64,000 bases of DNA. Origin: Cordilura impudica. Lineage: Eukaryota > Arthropoda > Insecta > Diptera > Scathophagidae. The notes beneath the pieces were generated by a model. The model was not told where the DNA came from and made no database searches. It saw only the letters and a program-made list of their open reading frames with translations. Both the position numbers and the translations under genes were made by a program. Shown piece after piece: positions 34,401-42,883 of the stretch (positions are counted from its first letter, which is position 1; each line of letters starts with the position of its first letter). Location: the NCBI GenBank assembly GCA_963682025.1, contig OY821517.1, positions 95,291,946 to 95,355,945 on the forward strand. The letters are read 5' to 3'.

Positions 34401-35253
34401 CGGGATTTAGATGAAGAAGCCAAAAAACTACTAAAGAACAGAAATAGCACAGAACAAAATATGGAATATTTGCAATCAATATTTGAGTCTAATGAATAAT
34501 AATTATAATTGCCTTTCATTGTTATTTAAGTACGAAAAACATAGTATTAGTAAAAAATAATAATAAACAGAACCTACCATTGTTACAAATGCTATTTAAA
34601 TCTATTGCAGTTTTTATTCTTAAAAGGTTTCCCACATATGAATGCAATGTTTTAATAGATAAGAAAGATTCAAAAAATAAGAACCCATATTTTCATATCA
34701 AAATTAAAAAAAAAATTAGAATCATTGCGCTAATGTTTAGCAGATTTATTTAGCTAGTGTAACAAATTAGGCAGCAAACACTAATAAATTTTTCTGTAGT
34801 AATAATAATATTCCTTGAGTGTCAGCAAATTGCAAATTTGATAGCAAACATTTTTAATTTTTTAGTAATACTAGTTAAATTTCTAGTGAATTTTACTATT
34901 TTGTTGCGTGTAAAAATTTTTTTGAGTGTAAAATTTTTTTTGAGTGTAAGCATTAAAAAAATTTCATTATTACAAAAAATGTTTATAATAATTATTTAAC
35001 TCCAAATATGACACTTTCTAATAAATAAAAATAAATAAAAAAAAAACATATATCACGCTAAAAGTTAAAAAAAATCAAAAGTTAAACTTTGACCTAGAAT
35101 TCCTTAAAAAGTACTCAATCAATTTAAATGAAATTCACACTGAGTCAAGATCAACTATCTATCTATCTATTAAAAAAAACAGTACTAAAATATTTTGATC
35201 GGTTCAAAAGTTACAGAATTTTGGCCAATGAAAAATGATTTTCAGCCACTGTG
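31405..35253 (+). mobile_element. Complete Transib transposon (element 1)
   Basis: 3,849 bp. The left end starts CACTGTGGCT and the right end, read inward, starts CACAGTGGCT; both continue to CATTGGCCAAAA about 24-35 bases from the tip. A 5-bp GC-rich duplication GGCCG flanks the element exactly (31400-31404 and 35254-35258), the hallmark of Transib insertion. The interior holds one uninterrupted transposase gene (32478-34499) with about 1 kb of upstream and 0.75 kb of downstream non-coding sequence. Nothing in the structure shows it to be dead, though activity cannot be judged from sequence alone. Confidence 0.93.
32478..34499 (+). CDS. Transib transposase, intact (RAG1-core-like)
   Basis: 673 codons from ATG 32478 (MENFSYKELAEEYFRNKNQE) without a stop. 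It catalyses cut-and-paste transposition by a DDE RNase-H-fold mechanism, presumably with hairpin formation on flanking DNA as in RAG1. Visible landmarks: a Lys/Arg-rich N-terminal third (possible DNA contact and nuclear localisation, around SKRRKLKN); the first catalytic D at residue 268 in KWGCDGSSGQKQYKQ; the second D at 383 in LTMIDGKVGQALT; zinc ligands C399 and C402 (CIIC) with H566 and H571 (HKILYH), spaced as C727/C730 and H937/H942 of RAG1; NTNDGNTARRFF; and the catalytic E at 592 in LSEEAQEKRNK. The frame is open for 19 codons upstream of the ATG, but only with a GTG start, so the ATG is preferred. No intron is needed. Stop at 34497-34499. Confidence 0.93.
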   Translation: MENFSYKELAEEYFRNKNQEDVLSYVKIKLNLNSSSTEIQEQLSNFVKVLKKRLKEVNYCKQKFYNKSANWLEGQLNVGGETAKLDKAGRPRKSLDNCSDRSKRRKLKNFNEEIGSTNIKESFLHQLRAQNQLTKVDIIEKTCNASPVRTKRILKSIPTPSDAKQFTNEEALALFLDLKLTKHQYIQLRLRAIEKGSNMYPAYHHITAAKIDCLPSKDTITITPISAEVQLQSLLDHTAKRLLQSITGTELKKYGNTKLILFCKWGCDGSSGQKQYKQVVCENISDSDMFMVSFVPLRLKKILEDSEPSSSTTQTMDIWKNETPSSTKYCRPIKFEFKKESHDAINKEVSDIKAQIATLQPLQLQLDGQQIEVSYQLVLTMIDGKVGQALTNTKAASSCIICQATSSQLNQVPTKSFDNTDAFEFGLSPLHARIRLMEHILKISYDLDFGPSGSIRNNETNKELRSSKKKHVQDEYRKFGLIIDQPKQGSGNTNDGNTARRFFSDPETASEITGVDLNLIFRFKIILEVLACNEEIDSRKFGDYAKETAKIYTTNYPWRNMSATVHKILYHGEDVIKYHLVPLGDLSEEAQEKRNKDYRFYRQHNTRKMSRNSTNEDLFNILLATSDPFISSIRNQWKVEHRDLDEEAKKLLKNRNSTEQNMEYLQSIFESNE

Positions 35254-35792
35254 GGCCGGAGTTTTAATTATCTTATGATATCTAGTTTATTATGAAAGTT
35301 ATGCCACCCCCATTATTGGAAAAACAATTTTTTGAAGATTGTTCTGCATTGTTCTAGGATTGTTCTACAATGTTCCAAAACGATGAGTTTCTAAAATATA
35401 ATTTGTACCGGTAAATCGAAAGAAACTTATTTTAAACTTTGCCCCCCACTTTTGGAAAAAAAAAATTGGCAGTTGTTCTAGGTTGTTCTAGTTGTTCTAA
35501 ACATTGTTCCAAAATAGATGTCGAAAACCGTAACGTAATACAATGAGAACAAAAAACAATTTTCCCGCGATATCAAAAGTGTGCGAAGTTAGCCCCCATT
35601 TTTTAAATAAAATTTTTTGAAGATTGTTCTGAATTGTTCTAGCATTGTTCTACAATGTTCCAAAACAATGAGTTTCTAAAATATAATTTTTACCGGTAAA
35701 TCAAAAAAAAAACGAATTTTAAACTTTGCCCCCACTTTTGGGGAAAAAAAAATTGGCGGGTGTTCTAATTGTTCTAAACATTGTAATACGGA

Positions 35793-36080
35793 GCGTCGCA
35801 TCCAAATCGAGTACCGCCCTCATCTGTTCGTAGAATGCATGGAGCCGCTGGAGCTGGATATAGACTCGAATCTTTCCCGACGACCATTACGTTGAACGAA
35901 TCGATGTATAGTTTGGCGGGTGTGATACAACTGGATCCTTTTCGACGATCTCTGCACGAAATCCAAACGTGCATCCCGAGCCGAGAAAATCAATCCGGTT
36001 CTTTGAGTTTACGTTGAGATGTAAACGCAACGTGAACGATTCTCGACGTAAACTCGAATCTTTGCTGACGACAATGACGT
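35793..36080 (+). pseudogene. CpG-rich coding remnant of unknown family
   Basis: Relatively GC-rich in an AT-rich setting. One frame reads ASHPNRVPPSSVRRMHGAAG then YRLESFPTTITLNESMYSLA and GVIQLD; the overlapping frame continues NWILFDDLCTKSK. The order (Y-L-x-G-V-I followed by W-x-x-F-D-D-L) is suggestive of a protease-like domain found in some mobile elements, with a deletion between. The assignment is speculative. A 30-bp block around ACTCGAATCTTT plus GACGAC occurs twice (35869-35893 and 36051-36079). Confidence 0.3.
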
Positions 36081-36361
36081 ATTAGAGATAAAAATCTGAA
36101 AATCCTCGTACAATATACGGTACTTTGCGTTTGCGTTGAAACGTATGATAATGTATGACCGAACAAACTCATCACGTACGATTACGTTTAATTTCATTTT
36201 TTCCTTGGTATATCGTTCCATACATTGGGAAAACAAAATCGTAAACAAAATAATTGTCGATTTGTGTGTACGAATCAGATAGCGCTGTATGGATACCTTT
36301 GCTTTTCTGCATTTTCTTTATATTTTAGCTTAATAATCTTCTCATTTGTATTTATCATTTA

Positions 36362-36719
36362 TCTATAATATTAATAGGCTAGGTGATTTCTTGTGACCGA
36401 TGATCTGTTCTTCCGTTTTATCCCGATTTTGACCAAACGTATATTATTTGAAAGGTATTTCTTTTTAGCCGTTTTGCAAATTCACAGATTTTTAAATTTT
36501 TTCTTTTATTTTAAATAAATTGCATTTAAAGTTGCTACTAATACATACACAAAATTATACAATGCTATGTGTGTGTTTATTAAATTTGGTAATGTGTTTG
36601 TAATAAAAATGAGTTTGTTTTTTGTGTTGATTTGTGAGTTGCATATAATTAATTAGCATACCTTTGGGTCTTTATTTAATGAAAAAATAAAATTTTTTAG
36701 AATTTGCACTCGAATTTCT
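36362..36719 (+). mobile_element. Helitron-like element, copy 3 (3' end lost)
   Basis: TCTATAATATTAATAGGC after an A, then the family text (GACCAAACGTATATTATTTG, GTTGCTACTAATACATACAC) up to GCACTCGAATTTC, where it breaks inside the 3' hairpin. Confidence 0.65.
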
Positions 36720-37256
36720 GTATATATAAATATATAAAACATATATGTATGTAAAATATATATAAAGTTATTACAAAAAAATACAGAAAAAAAAATAAAA
36801 TATACAAAAATCACAAAAAAAAAAAAAAAAAAAATCACAAAAAAACATAAAATATACATAAAATATAAAATATAAAAAAAAAAATACGTTACGGTTTGCG
36901 ACTGAACTATTTTATAGCAATGTTTAGAACAACGAGAACAACCTAGAAAAACCGTAAATTTTTTTTCCAATAATGGTTTTAAAATTAGTTTTTTTTTTTT
37001 TTTTTTTTTTTGATTTACCGGTACAAATTATATTTTAGAAACTTTTTGGAACATTGTAGAACAATCAACAACAATCTTCAAAAAATTGTATTTCCAAAAA
37101 TGGGGGGGCTAACTTCGCACACTTCAAATATAAGTCAAAAATTTATATATTCCAAATTTTGTGTTCCATTATTAAGTAAAAATACCGAACAAAAAGCCTA
37201 CTAAGAGGATTTCATTTTTTAATAAGATACAATTGAAAAAACCGGTATAGATTATT

Positions 37257-37560
37257 TAAAAAAGTGGGCGTGGCCGATAAAAATATATGACGACCTTGCC
37301 TGGGATATGAGAATAATGTACAGTAAATTCGAGAGAAACCATAAAAAATTTAAAAAAGTGGGCGCAAGAGTAGGCGTGGCCGGTAAGAAGCATATGGCGA
37401 CCTTACCAGGGGTACAAAGATCTTGTGTATCAAATTTCAGAGAAATCTATTGAAAAATAAATATTTGTATAGCGGTCAAACAAACAAACAGAAAATGAAT
37501 TTTATGTATATAGATGTATGTATACGAGTATAATATTATTTTTATTACGAGCATTTCAGG
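37257..37560 (-). repeat. Reverse copy of the 159-bp satellite family
   Basis: AAAGTGGGCGTGGCCG, GCGACCTTACCAGGGGTAC, TTTCAGAGAAATC and GCGGTCAAACAAACAAACAG are the reverse complement of text in the array at 57340-58690. Two partial units are present. Confidence 0.7.
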
Positions 37561-38414
37561 GTATCAAATTTAATTTATTTAACCTGATTTACGAACAGAA
37601 AATTAAATACAATATTGTCAGTTTGATATTTTCATTGTTTACAATAAACAATCAGTTCATTGAACTAAATGAGTGTGCAATATTGTTGTTGTGATTATAC
37701 ATGTTTTTTTTTTTTTTTTTTTTTTTGCCATTCAATTAAATATAAAATTATGTGTAGTGGAATCTAGAAGTTTATTTAGTGTAATGCATTTTTCAACAGT
37801 GGTTGTTTATTTATAATGCTGTCTAGGGAAATACAGTAGTGTTGCATATATCTATTTGATTGTGATTCAATTTAAATATAAGAGGGAAGAGACAAAAGTT
37901 GATAGTTGTCTCCAATGCCAGGGGTTGGACTGTAGGCTTTATTTTTTTTTTTTTTATTATATTAAGAGTAGGTATATTTTCCTGAGTAGTTATTTTTTTT
38001 TTTCTTAAAAGTTGGGTATCGATGTTTAATACTCTGATTTAGAGATAGTTGAGTATTGGACTTTATTCTTTGTTATTTGTGAGACATTACGTATGGAAGA
38101 AGACAAAGGCTGCATTTCTAGAAAGAAACCAAGATTGTTTCGTAACCAGCAAAGTTTATGTAAACAAAACTGAAAACGGTGAAGTTACTTTTAAATTGAA
38201 CAACTTTTACCTGAGATTACAAGTGGCTTTTAAAACATAATTACAAGTACGTTAATAATTTTAACAACCCCCATTTTTATACGATTACTTAAGATTCAAA
38301 GAAATATTCCCAGAAAAATACTCAAAATGTAGTTCCATACTTTTTCTTTTTTTTTATCAAAAAATTGTCTTTTCATAGTTTTTTTTTTTTATAATTTTTA
38401 TTATTAATAATAAC
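37561..38414. other. No gene seen; several poly-T tracts
   Basis: T homopolymers occur near 37706, 37940, 37995 and 38375. The frame at 38049-38240 has no recognisable family. Confidence 0.45.
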
Positions 38415-38760
38415 TAGGAAATTCCAGCCCTTGAAATTCGAGTGCAAATTCTAGGAAATTATATTTTTTCATCAAATAAAGACGTCAAAGGTATGCTAAT
38501 CAATTATAGCCAATTTGCAAATCAACACAAAAAACAAACTCATTTTTATTACAACCGCATTAACAAATTTAATAAATACACACATAGCATTGTTTGATTT
38601 TATGTATGTGTTAGTAGCAACATTAAATGCAATTTACTCAAAATAAAGCAAAAAATTTAAAAATCTGTTAATCTAAAAGAAATACCTTTCGAATAATATA
38701 CGTTTGGTCAAAATCGGGATAAAACGGTAGAATAAAACATCGGTCACAAGAAATCGCCTA
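38415..38760 (-). mobile_element. Helitron-like element, copy 4
   Basis: In reverse orientation it ends CTAG before a T (38415-38418), preceded by a degraded hairpin (ACTCGAATTTCAAGG) and family text (TTTGGTCAAAATCGGGATAA in plus orientation near 38703). The 5' terminal TCTATAATATTAA is missing. Confidence 0.65.
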
Positions 38761-39056
38761 GCATCGATTTCCAGCAAGATTTCAATAATTTAGAATAGCT
38801 TATCAAACAAACTAAAACAATACGAACCCAAGGGGCTGCATTTCGCCAAATTCCGATGTTGCACTTAAAAGGTATTTTTTTATTAAAAACTGTTTGTTGC
38901 CAAATGCATTATACAGTTTAGGGTTAAATATTACACAGTTGGAAATTTCATATAGAAGATGTCAATCAACCAACCGCATGACACTTCCTGACCACTTCAA
39001 ACATTTGTATGTATAATAGTCAGCACCACAAGCCAGTGGGATGTCATGAGTGATGA

Positions 39057-39177
39057 CTTATACCTGGTTTTCACCAAATAATTTTCATTGTCAGTTGTTG
39101 TCAGAATTTTAGAAACTGCAACATGGCAACAGTTGGCGTCTAAAATTAAATTGTCAACATGTCAAACCAGGTATAAG
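39057..39177. mobile_element. Short MITE with TIR CTTATACCTGGTTT
   Basis: CTTATACCTGGTTT at 39057-39070 and its exact complement at 39164-39177, with TGTCAG/TTGTCA-rich sequence in between. 121 bp, no coding capacity. Confidence 0.7.
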
Positions 39178-39211
39178 CAATGACATTTATATAAGACGCC
39201 TTCAAACAAAA

Positions 39212-39510
39212 AACAAGTAAGAAAATTATAGTCGGTCTAGACCAACTATACGATACCCTATACCATAGTTTAGAGACCCTATCTCTTTGGTCCAACTAAT
39301 TGGATATAGAAAATAAGCATAAACCAATTTTGAGTGGCATTTTTATTAATTTTTTTGGCTGCAGATATGAAAAAGTTCATATCGGATGCTATATCTATAT
39401 GGGGACTAGGTCCAAAATGGACCGATTCTGACTATGGTTGGTAAAGTCTCTTGTATTTTGCAAAAATATATACAAACAAAATTTGAGATGAATCAGTGCA
39501 ATATTTTTGT
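39212..39510 (+). mobile_element. mini-me/DINE-like repeat, 5' part
   Basis: ACAAGTAAGAAAATTATAG, the left palindrome with one change, ATACCCTATACCA, and text to CAATATTTTTG. The copy stops at the T-run where a SINE begins. Confidence 0.7.
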
Positions 39511-39745
39511 TTTTTTTTTTTTTCATTTGTCTTTCTTTTAAGTTTAAATTATTTTTTATTTATTTATTTACATTAATTACAATGCAAAGTAAATTTGTAT
39601 TCTAATTTGGGTCCAGGGATAAGTCGGTTGACAAAGACCATTTGACTGGTTTTTGCAGCGACAGACCAAAGCCTCTAGTGGGAATCGAACCCACGACCCC
39701 CGCATGATAGGCGAGCACGCTACCTACTCACCTACCGGGGCGCTC
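39511..39745 (-). mobile_element. tRNA-derived SINE
   Basis: Read on the minus strand, the head GAGCGCCCCGGTAGGTGAGT continues to a tRNA-like body with an A-box-like stretch (GGTAGGTGAGTAGG) and a B box GGTTCGATTCC inside GTGGGTTCGATTCCCAC, the T-arm stem. A tRNA-unrelated body of about 120 bases and a poly-A tail (the T-run at 39511-39524) follow. The acceptor stem does not pair over its full length, which argues against a functional tRNA. No clear target duplication. Confidence 0.82.
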
Positions 39746-39865
39746 AAATTATATTTTATATTATTTGATTTTATTCTTTTTTATTTGAAACCAACTGAGA
39801 TTTGTTATCAGAACATGATATTTGCAAGGTCAACGACTTGGTCAATCAGCCAAATCTTAGTGACA

Positions 39866-40110
39866 AGCAATTAAGAAAATTATATTCAGTCTAGACCGGC
39901 TATACTATACCCTATTCCATGAGACTAGAGAAGGGTCTTACTTAAGTTAAACTAATTGAATTTGCGGCCTGCAGATATGAAAAGTTTTTATCCGATGCTA
40001 TTTTAGTATGGGGACCAGATCGAAAAATGGACCGAACATGAGCATATTAAAAAAACTTTAAAAAATATATATTTATATTTAGAAGTGATATCGAAAAAAA
40101 GTCTTAACAC
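39866..40110 (+). mobile_element. mini-me/DINE-like fragment
   Basis: CAATTAAGAAAATTATATTC, TCAGTCTAGACCGGCT and GCTATTTTAGTATGGGGACC match the left third of the family with many changes. Confidence 0.6.
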
Positions 40111-40333
40111 ATGTTTTTCCTTTTAACTTTTTTCGTAGAAGTTGGCTAAAGACTAAAAGATCTGCCGTCAAACCTGTTTCCCATGTTATTAGAAACTATC
40201 AGGAGAATTTAAAAACAGAGCACGGAAATTGAAATCATGTTACATAAATAAATACTTAAGTAAGTACGTATTGATTTTTCGCAGCTTTTGGGAAATGTCG
40301 AAATATCATTTACAGTTGCGGCAGAAATAAAGC

Positions 40334-41430
40334 ATGTCATTTGTTACAACGGGCTCTATAAATACCAAAATTTATATTAAGAACTGTTTGCAACGAAGAC
40401 TACTTCCTTTCATAAGCCAACACAATGGCCCGATTTGGTATCCTGTCACTACGGTAAGAAAGCTCTTTATTGATGCAAGAACAATAACGTGGATTTTTAT
40501 CCAGGGAGGAAATCATCTAAATTGTGCAGAGCATATGCCAGTGCAGAGATATAGGGCTCTTGTAAAAAGGGAGTTGAAGAACCCAAAAAGGTGTCCAAAT
40601 TTTGAACGGAAATGGACTACCTGTTTAAAAAAAGTGACAGAAACCACTATTTCTTTAGTTTGGTTTGCCATTTCATTATTTCATCTTAATTATAATGTTC
40701 ATCCCGTAAGACACCAAACAGTACAGCAAAGCAAGCCGCTCTCAGCAAATGGAAGATTTTACAAAAGATTCGTGGCTTACGAGCTTTTCAGATGCAAATT
40801 GTTCAAGAAATAAAGCCAAACGATCATAGCATGTGAAGCCAATTGGTCCAATGGGCTGAAGCACAAATTGATATTGATTTTGATTTTCCATACAAAATTT
40901 TGCTCAGCGATGCAGCTCATTTTTGGTTGAAGGGGTACGCTTATAAGCAAAATTGTCGTATTTGGCTGAAGTTATTCCCAAGCTTTTGTCCGAAGACCAT
41001 TACATCCACAGAAAATTACTGTTTGGTCCGCTTTATGGGCCGGTGGAGTCATTGATCCATATGTCTTCAAAAACGATGATGGGCACTTTATTACTGTCAA
41101 CGGTTAAAGGTATAGAGAAATGATTACAAGTTTTTTCGTAACTCAATTAGCAGGCATTAATCTTGCAAACATATGGTTCCAACAGGACGAAGCCACATAA
41201 CGCACGCTACAATTCATTTTCTCAAAGATACTTTTGATGAACGAATAATTTCACGTAACGGACCTGATAATTGGTTATGTAAAGTCACTCATCTACGCCG
41301 ATAAACCAGAGACAATTGAACACAACATTCGACGAGTTATTGGCAAAATAGGCAAGTGCTGCGAAAAGTGTGTAAAATTTGGAGTTCCAGATTACGCTAT
41401 GTAAGCGCCGGCTACAACTCATATTTAAAC
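40334..41430 (+). pseudogene. DD41D mariner relic
   Basis: Frames must be changed repeatedly, but the order of motifs is clear: QMQIVQEIKPNDHSM, SQLVQWAEAQIDIDFDF, PYKILLSDAAHFWLKGYAYK (first D region), KNDDGHFITVNG, NIWFQQDEAT (second D kept), IGYVKSLIYADKPETIE. The WPPRSCDLTPLDYFLWG block is deleted. Stops and frameshifts are many; no ends were located. Confidence 0.7.
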
Positions 41431-41599
41431 ATTAATTAATATTAAAAATATTTTTCTTTGCTTTATTTTAATATAAAGTTCTCTAACTCTAAGAAAACAA
41501 CCGTTATAATTTCAATTAAATAAAAAAAATCAATCTAGGTTCAATGCCTTCCTCGTTAATAATTTTATGTTTGTTAACATTCAGTCACTCATTATGACT

Positions 41600-41682
41600 A
41601 AAAATGGTGGTACAGGATTATTTTTGGACTACTGAATAATGGGTGTAATGCACACACATAAACTAAATTTGCCAGAGATCTA
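41600..41682 (+). mobile_element. mini-me/DINE-like fragment
   Basis: GATTATTTTTGGACTACTGA, then ATGGGTGTAATGCACACA and GAGATCTA match the middle of the family. The DD41D mariner begins immediately after it, so this was probably its insertion target. Confidence 0.55.
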
Positions 41683-42636
41683 AAGGGTGATTTTTTAAGA
41701 GCTATAGGAAAGTTTTTCAAAAAAAAAAAAAAAACATAAAATTCAGAAAAATGCATGAAATCTTTATTTGAATCGATAGTACGGTCCATATAATTTAATG
41801 TTTGAAGATTATTTCATGCAAATATTGACCGTGACTGCGCCTCAAATGGTCCATCCGCTTAGTCCAATTTTGGCATACTCTTTCCAACATTTCGGCCGGT
41901 ATCTCACGAATAAATGCTTCAATGTTGTCTTCCAATGCGTCAATTGAAGCGGGATTGTCTGTATAGACATGAGCTTTAACATAGCCCCACAAAAAATAGT
42001 CTAAAGGCATTAAATCGCACGATCTAGGCGGCCAATTGACCGGTCCCGAACGTGAAATAAAATGTTCACCGAACTCGCCTCTCAATAAGTCAATTGTTGC
42101 GCGTGCTGTGTGGCATGTGGCACCGTCTTGTTGAATCCACATGTCATGCAAGTCAAGCTCTTGCATTTTGGGCAAAACAAAGTTGGATATCATCTCTCGG
42201 TAGCGCTCACCATTCACAGTTACGTTACGATTCGCATCATCTTTGAAGAAGTACGGTCCAATGACTTTTTCTGGATGCATTGGTAGCTCTTCCAATGCTC
42301 CTGGCTAATATTCACTCCAAAATCAACGATTCTGCTTATTTACGTACCCATTGAGCCAAAAATGAGCTTCGTCGCTGAACACAAAATTTTTCGGTAAAAA
42401 AGTGGATCTTCGGCCAACTTTCCAAGAGCCCATTCACCAAAAATTCTACGTTGCGGTAGGTCGTTCGGATTCAATTCTTGCACCAGCTGTGTTTTGAAAG
42501 GCTTCAAACCTAAATCCTTCCGCAAAATTTTCCACGTTGTTGAGTAACAGAGGCCCAATTGCTGCGAACGGCGACGAATCGATAATTGATGGTCGTCATT
42601 AACACTGGCCGATACAGCTGCTATATTCCAATTCCA
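41683..42636 (-). mobile_element. DD41D mariner, 5' truncated
   Basis: The 3' end is present: AAGGGTGATTTTTTAAGAG at 41683 after a TA, then an A-run and the 3' end of the gene. The other end is missing: similarity stops near 42636 within the transposase N-terminal half. The sequence differs clearly from the mariner at 22064, so it is another lineage of the group. Confidence 0.82.
41795..42630 (-). pseudogene. DD41D mariner transposase, broken
   Basis: Reading downstream on the minus strand: SIRRRSQQLGLCYSTTWKIL, KTQLVQELNPNDLPQRRIFG, then a frame change to FSDEAHFWLNGYVNKQN (first D), a stop codon before PGALEELPMHPEK, loss of about a dozen residues before IGPYFFKDD, and an open C-terminal part to 41795: WIQQDGATCHTARATI (second D), WPPRSCDLMPLDYFLWG (third D, 41 residues on). 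The N-terminal DNA-binding part is absent. Confidence 0.85.
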
Positions 42637-42883
42637 ATACCGATTGCATTATTTAAATAATTTCTATTCAAATTAATTAAAAATTAAAATTACTTATTAT
42701 TATAGTTAACCATAAATATCCCAAAACAAATATAAAATATAAACACAAAACTGTTTTTTTTTCTTTTTTTTTTTTTATTATTCCATCAATTTTCATTAAT
42801 ATCCCGTAAAAAATTGTAGCTCACGTGCATTTGCACATTCATTCACATGGTCATGTGCATTGCATTTCGTTTGATAACAGATT

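Larger units (their letters stand above)
35318..37130. repeat. TGTTCT-array repeat, two direct units and one inverted
   Basis: Two direct units (about 35318-35530 and 35600-35790) share GATTGTTCT motifs spaced about 10-11 bases, GAGTTTCTAAAATATAATTT, TACCGGTAAATC and CCCACTTTTGG. An inverted unit follows at about 36895-37130 (GATTTACCGGTACAAATTAT, GGAACATTGTAGAACAATC). The roughly 1.1 kb between direct and inverted units holds a CpG-rich patch with coding remnants (35790-36250) and a Helitron-like copy. The layout is that of a DNA element with long composite inverted ends, but target duplications were not identified. Confidence 0.6.

Noticed and set aside
39650..39745. A functional tRNA gene on the minus strand
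   Set aside because: The T-arm is good but the acceptor stem does not pair properly, and the sequence continues into a SINE-type body with a poly-A tail.
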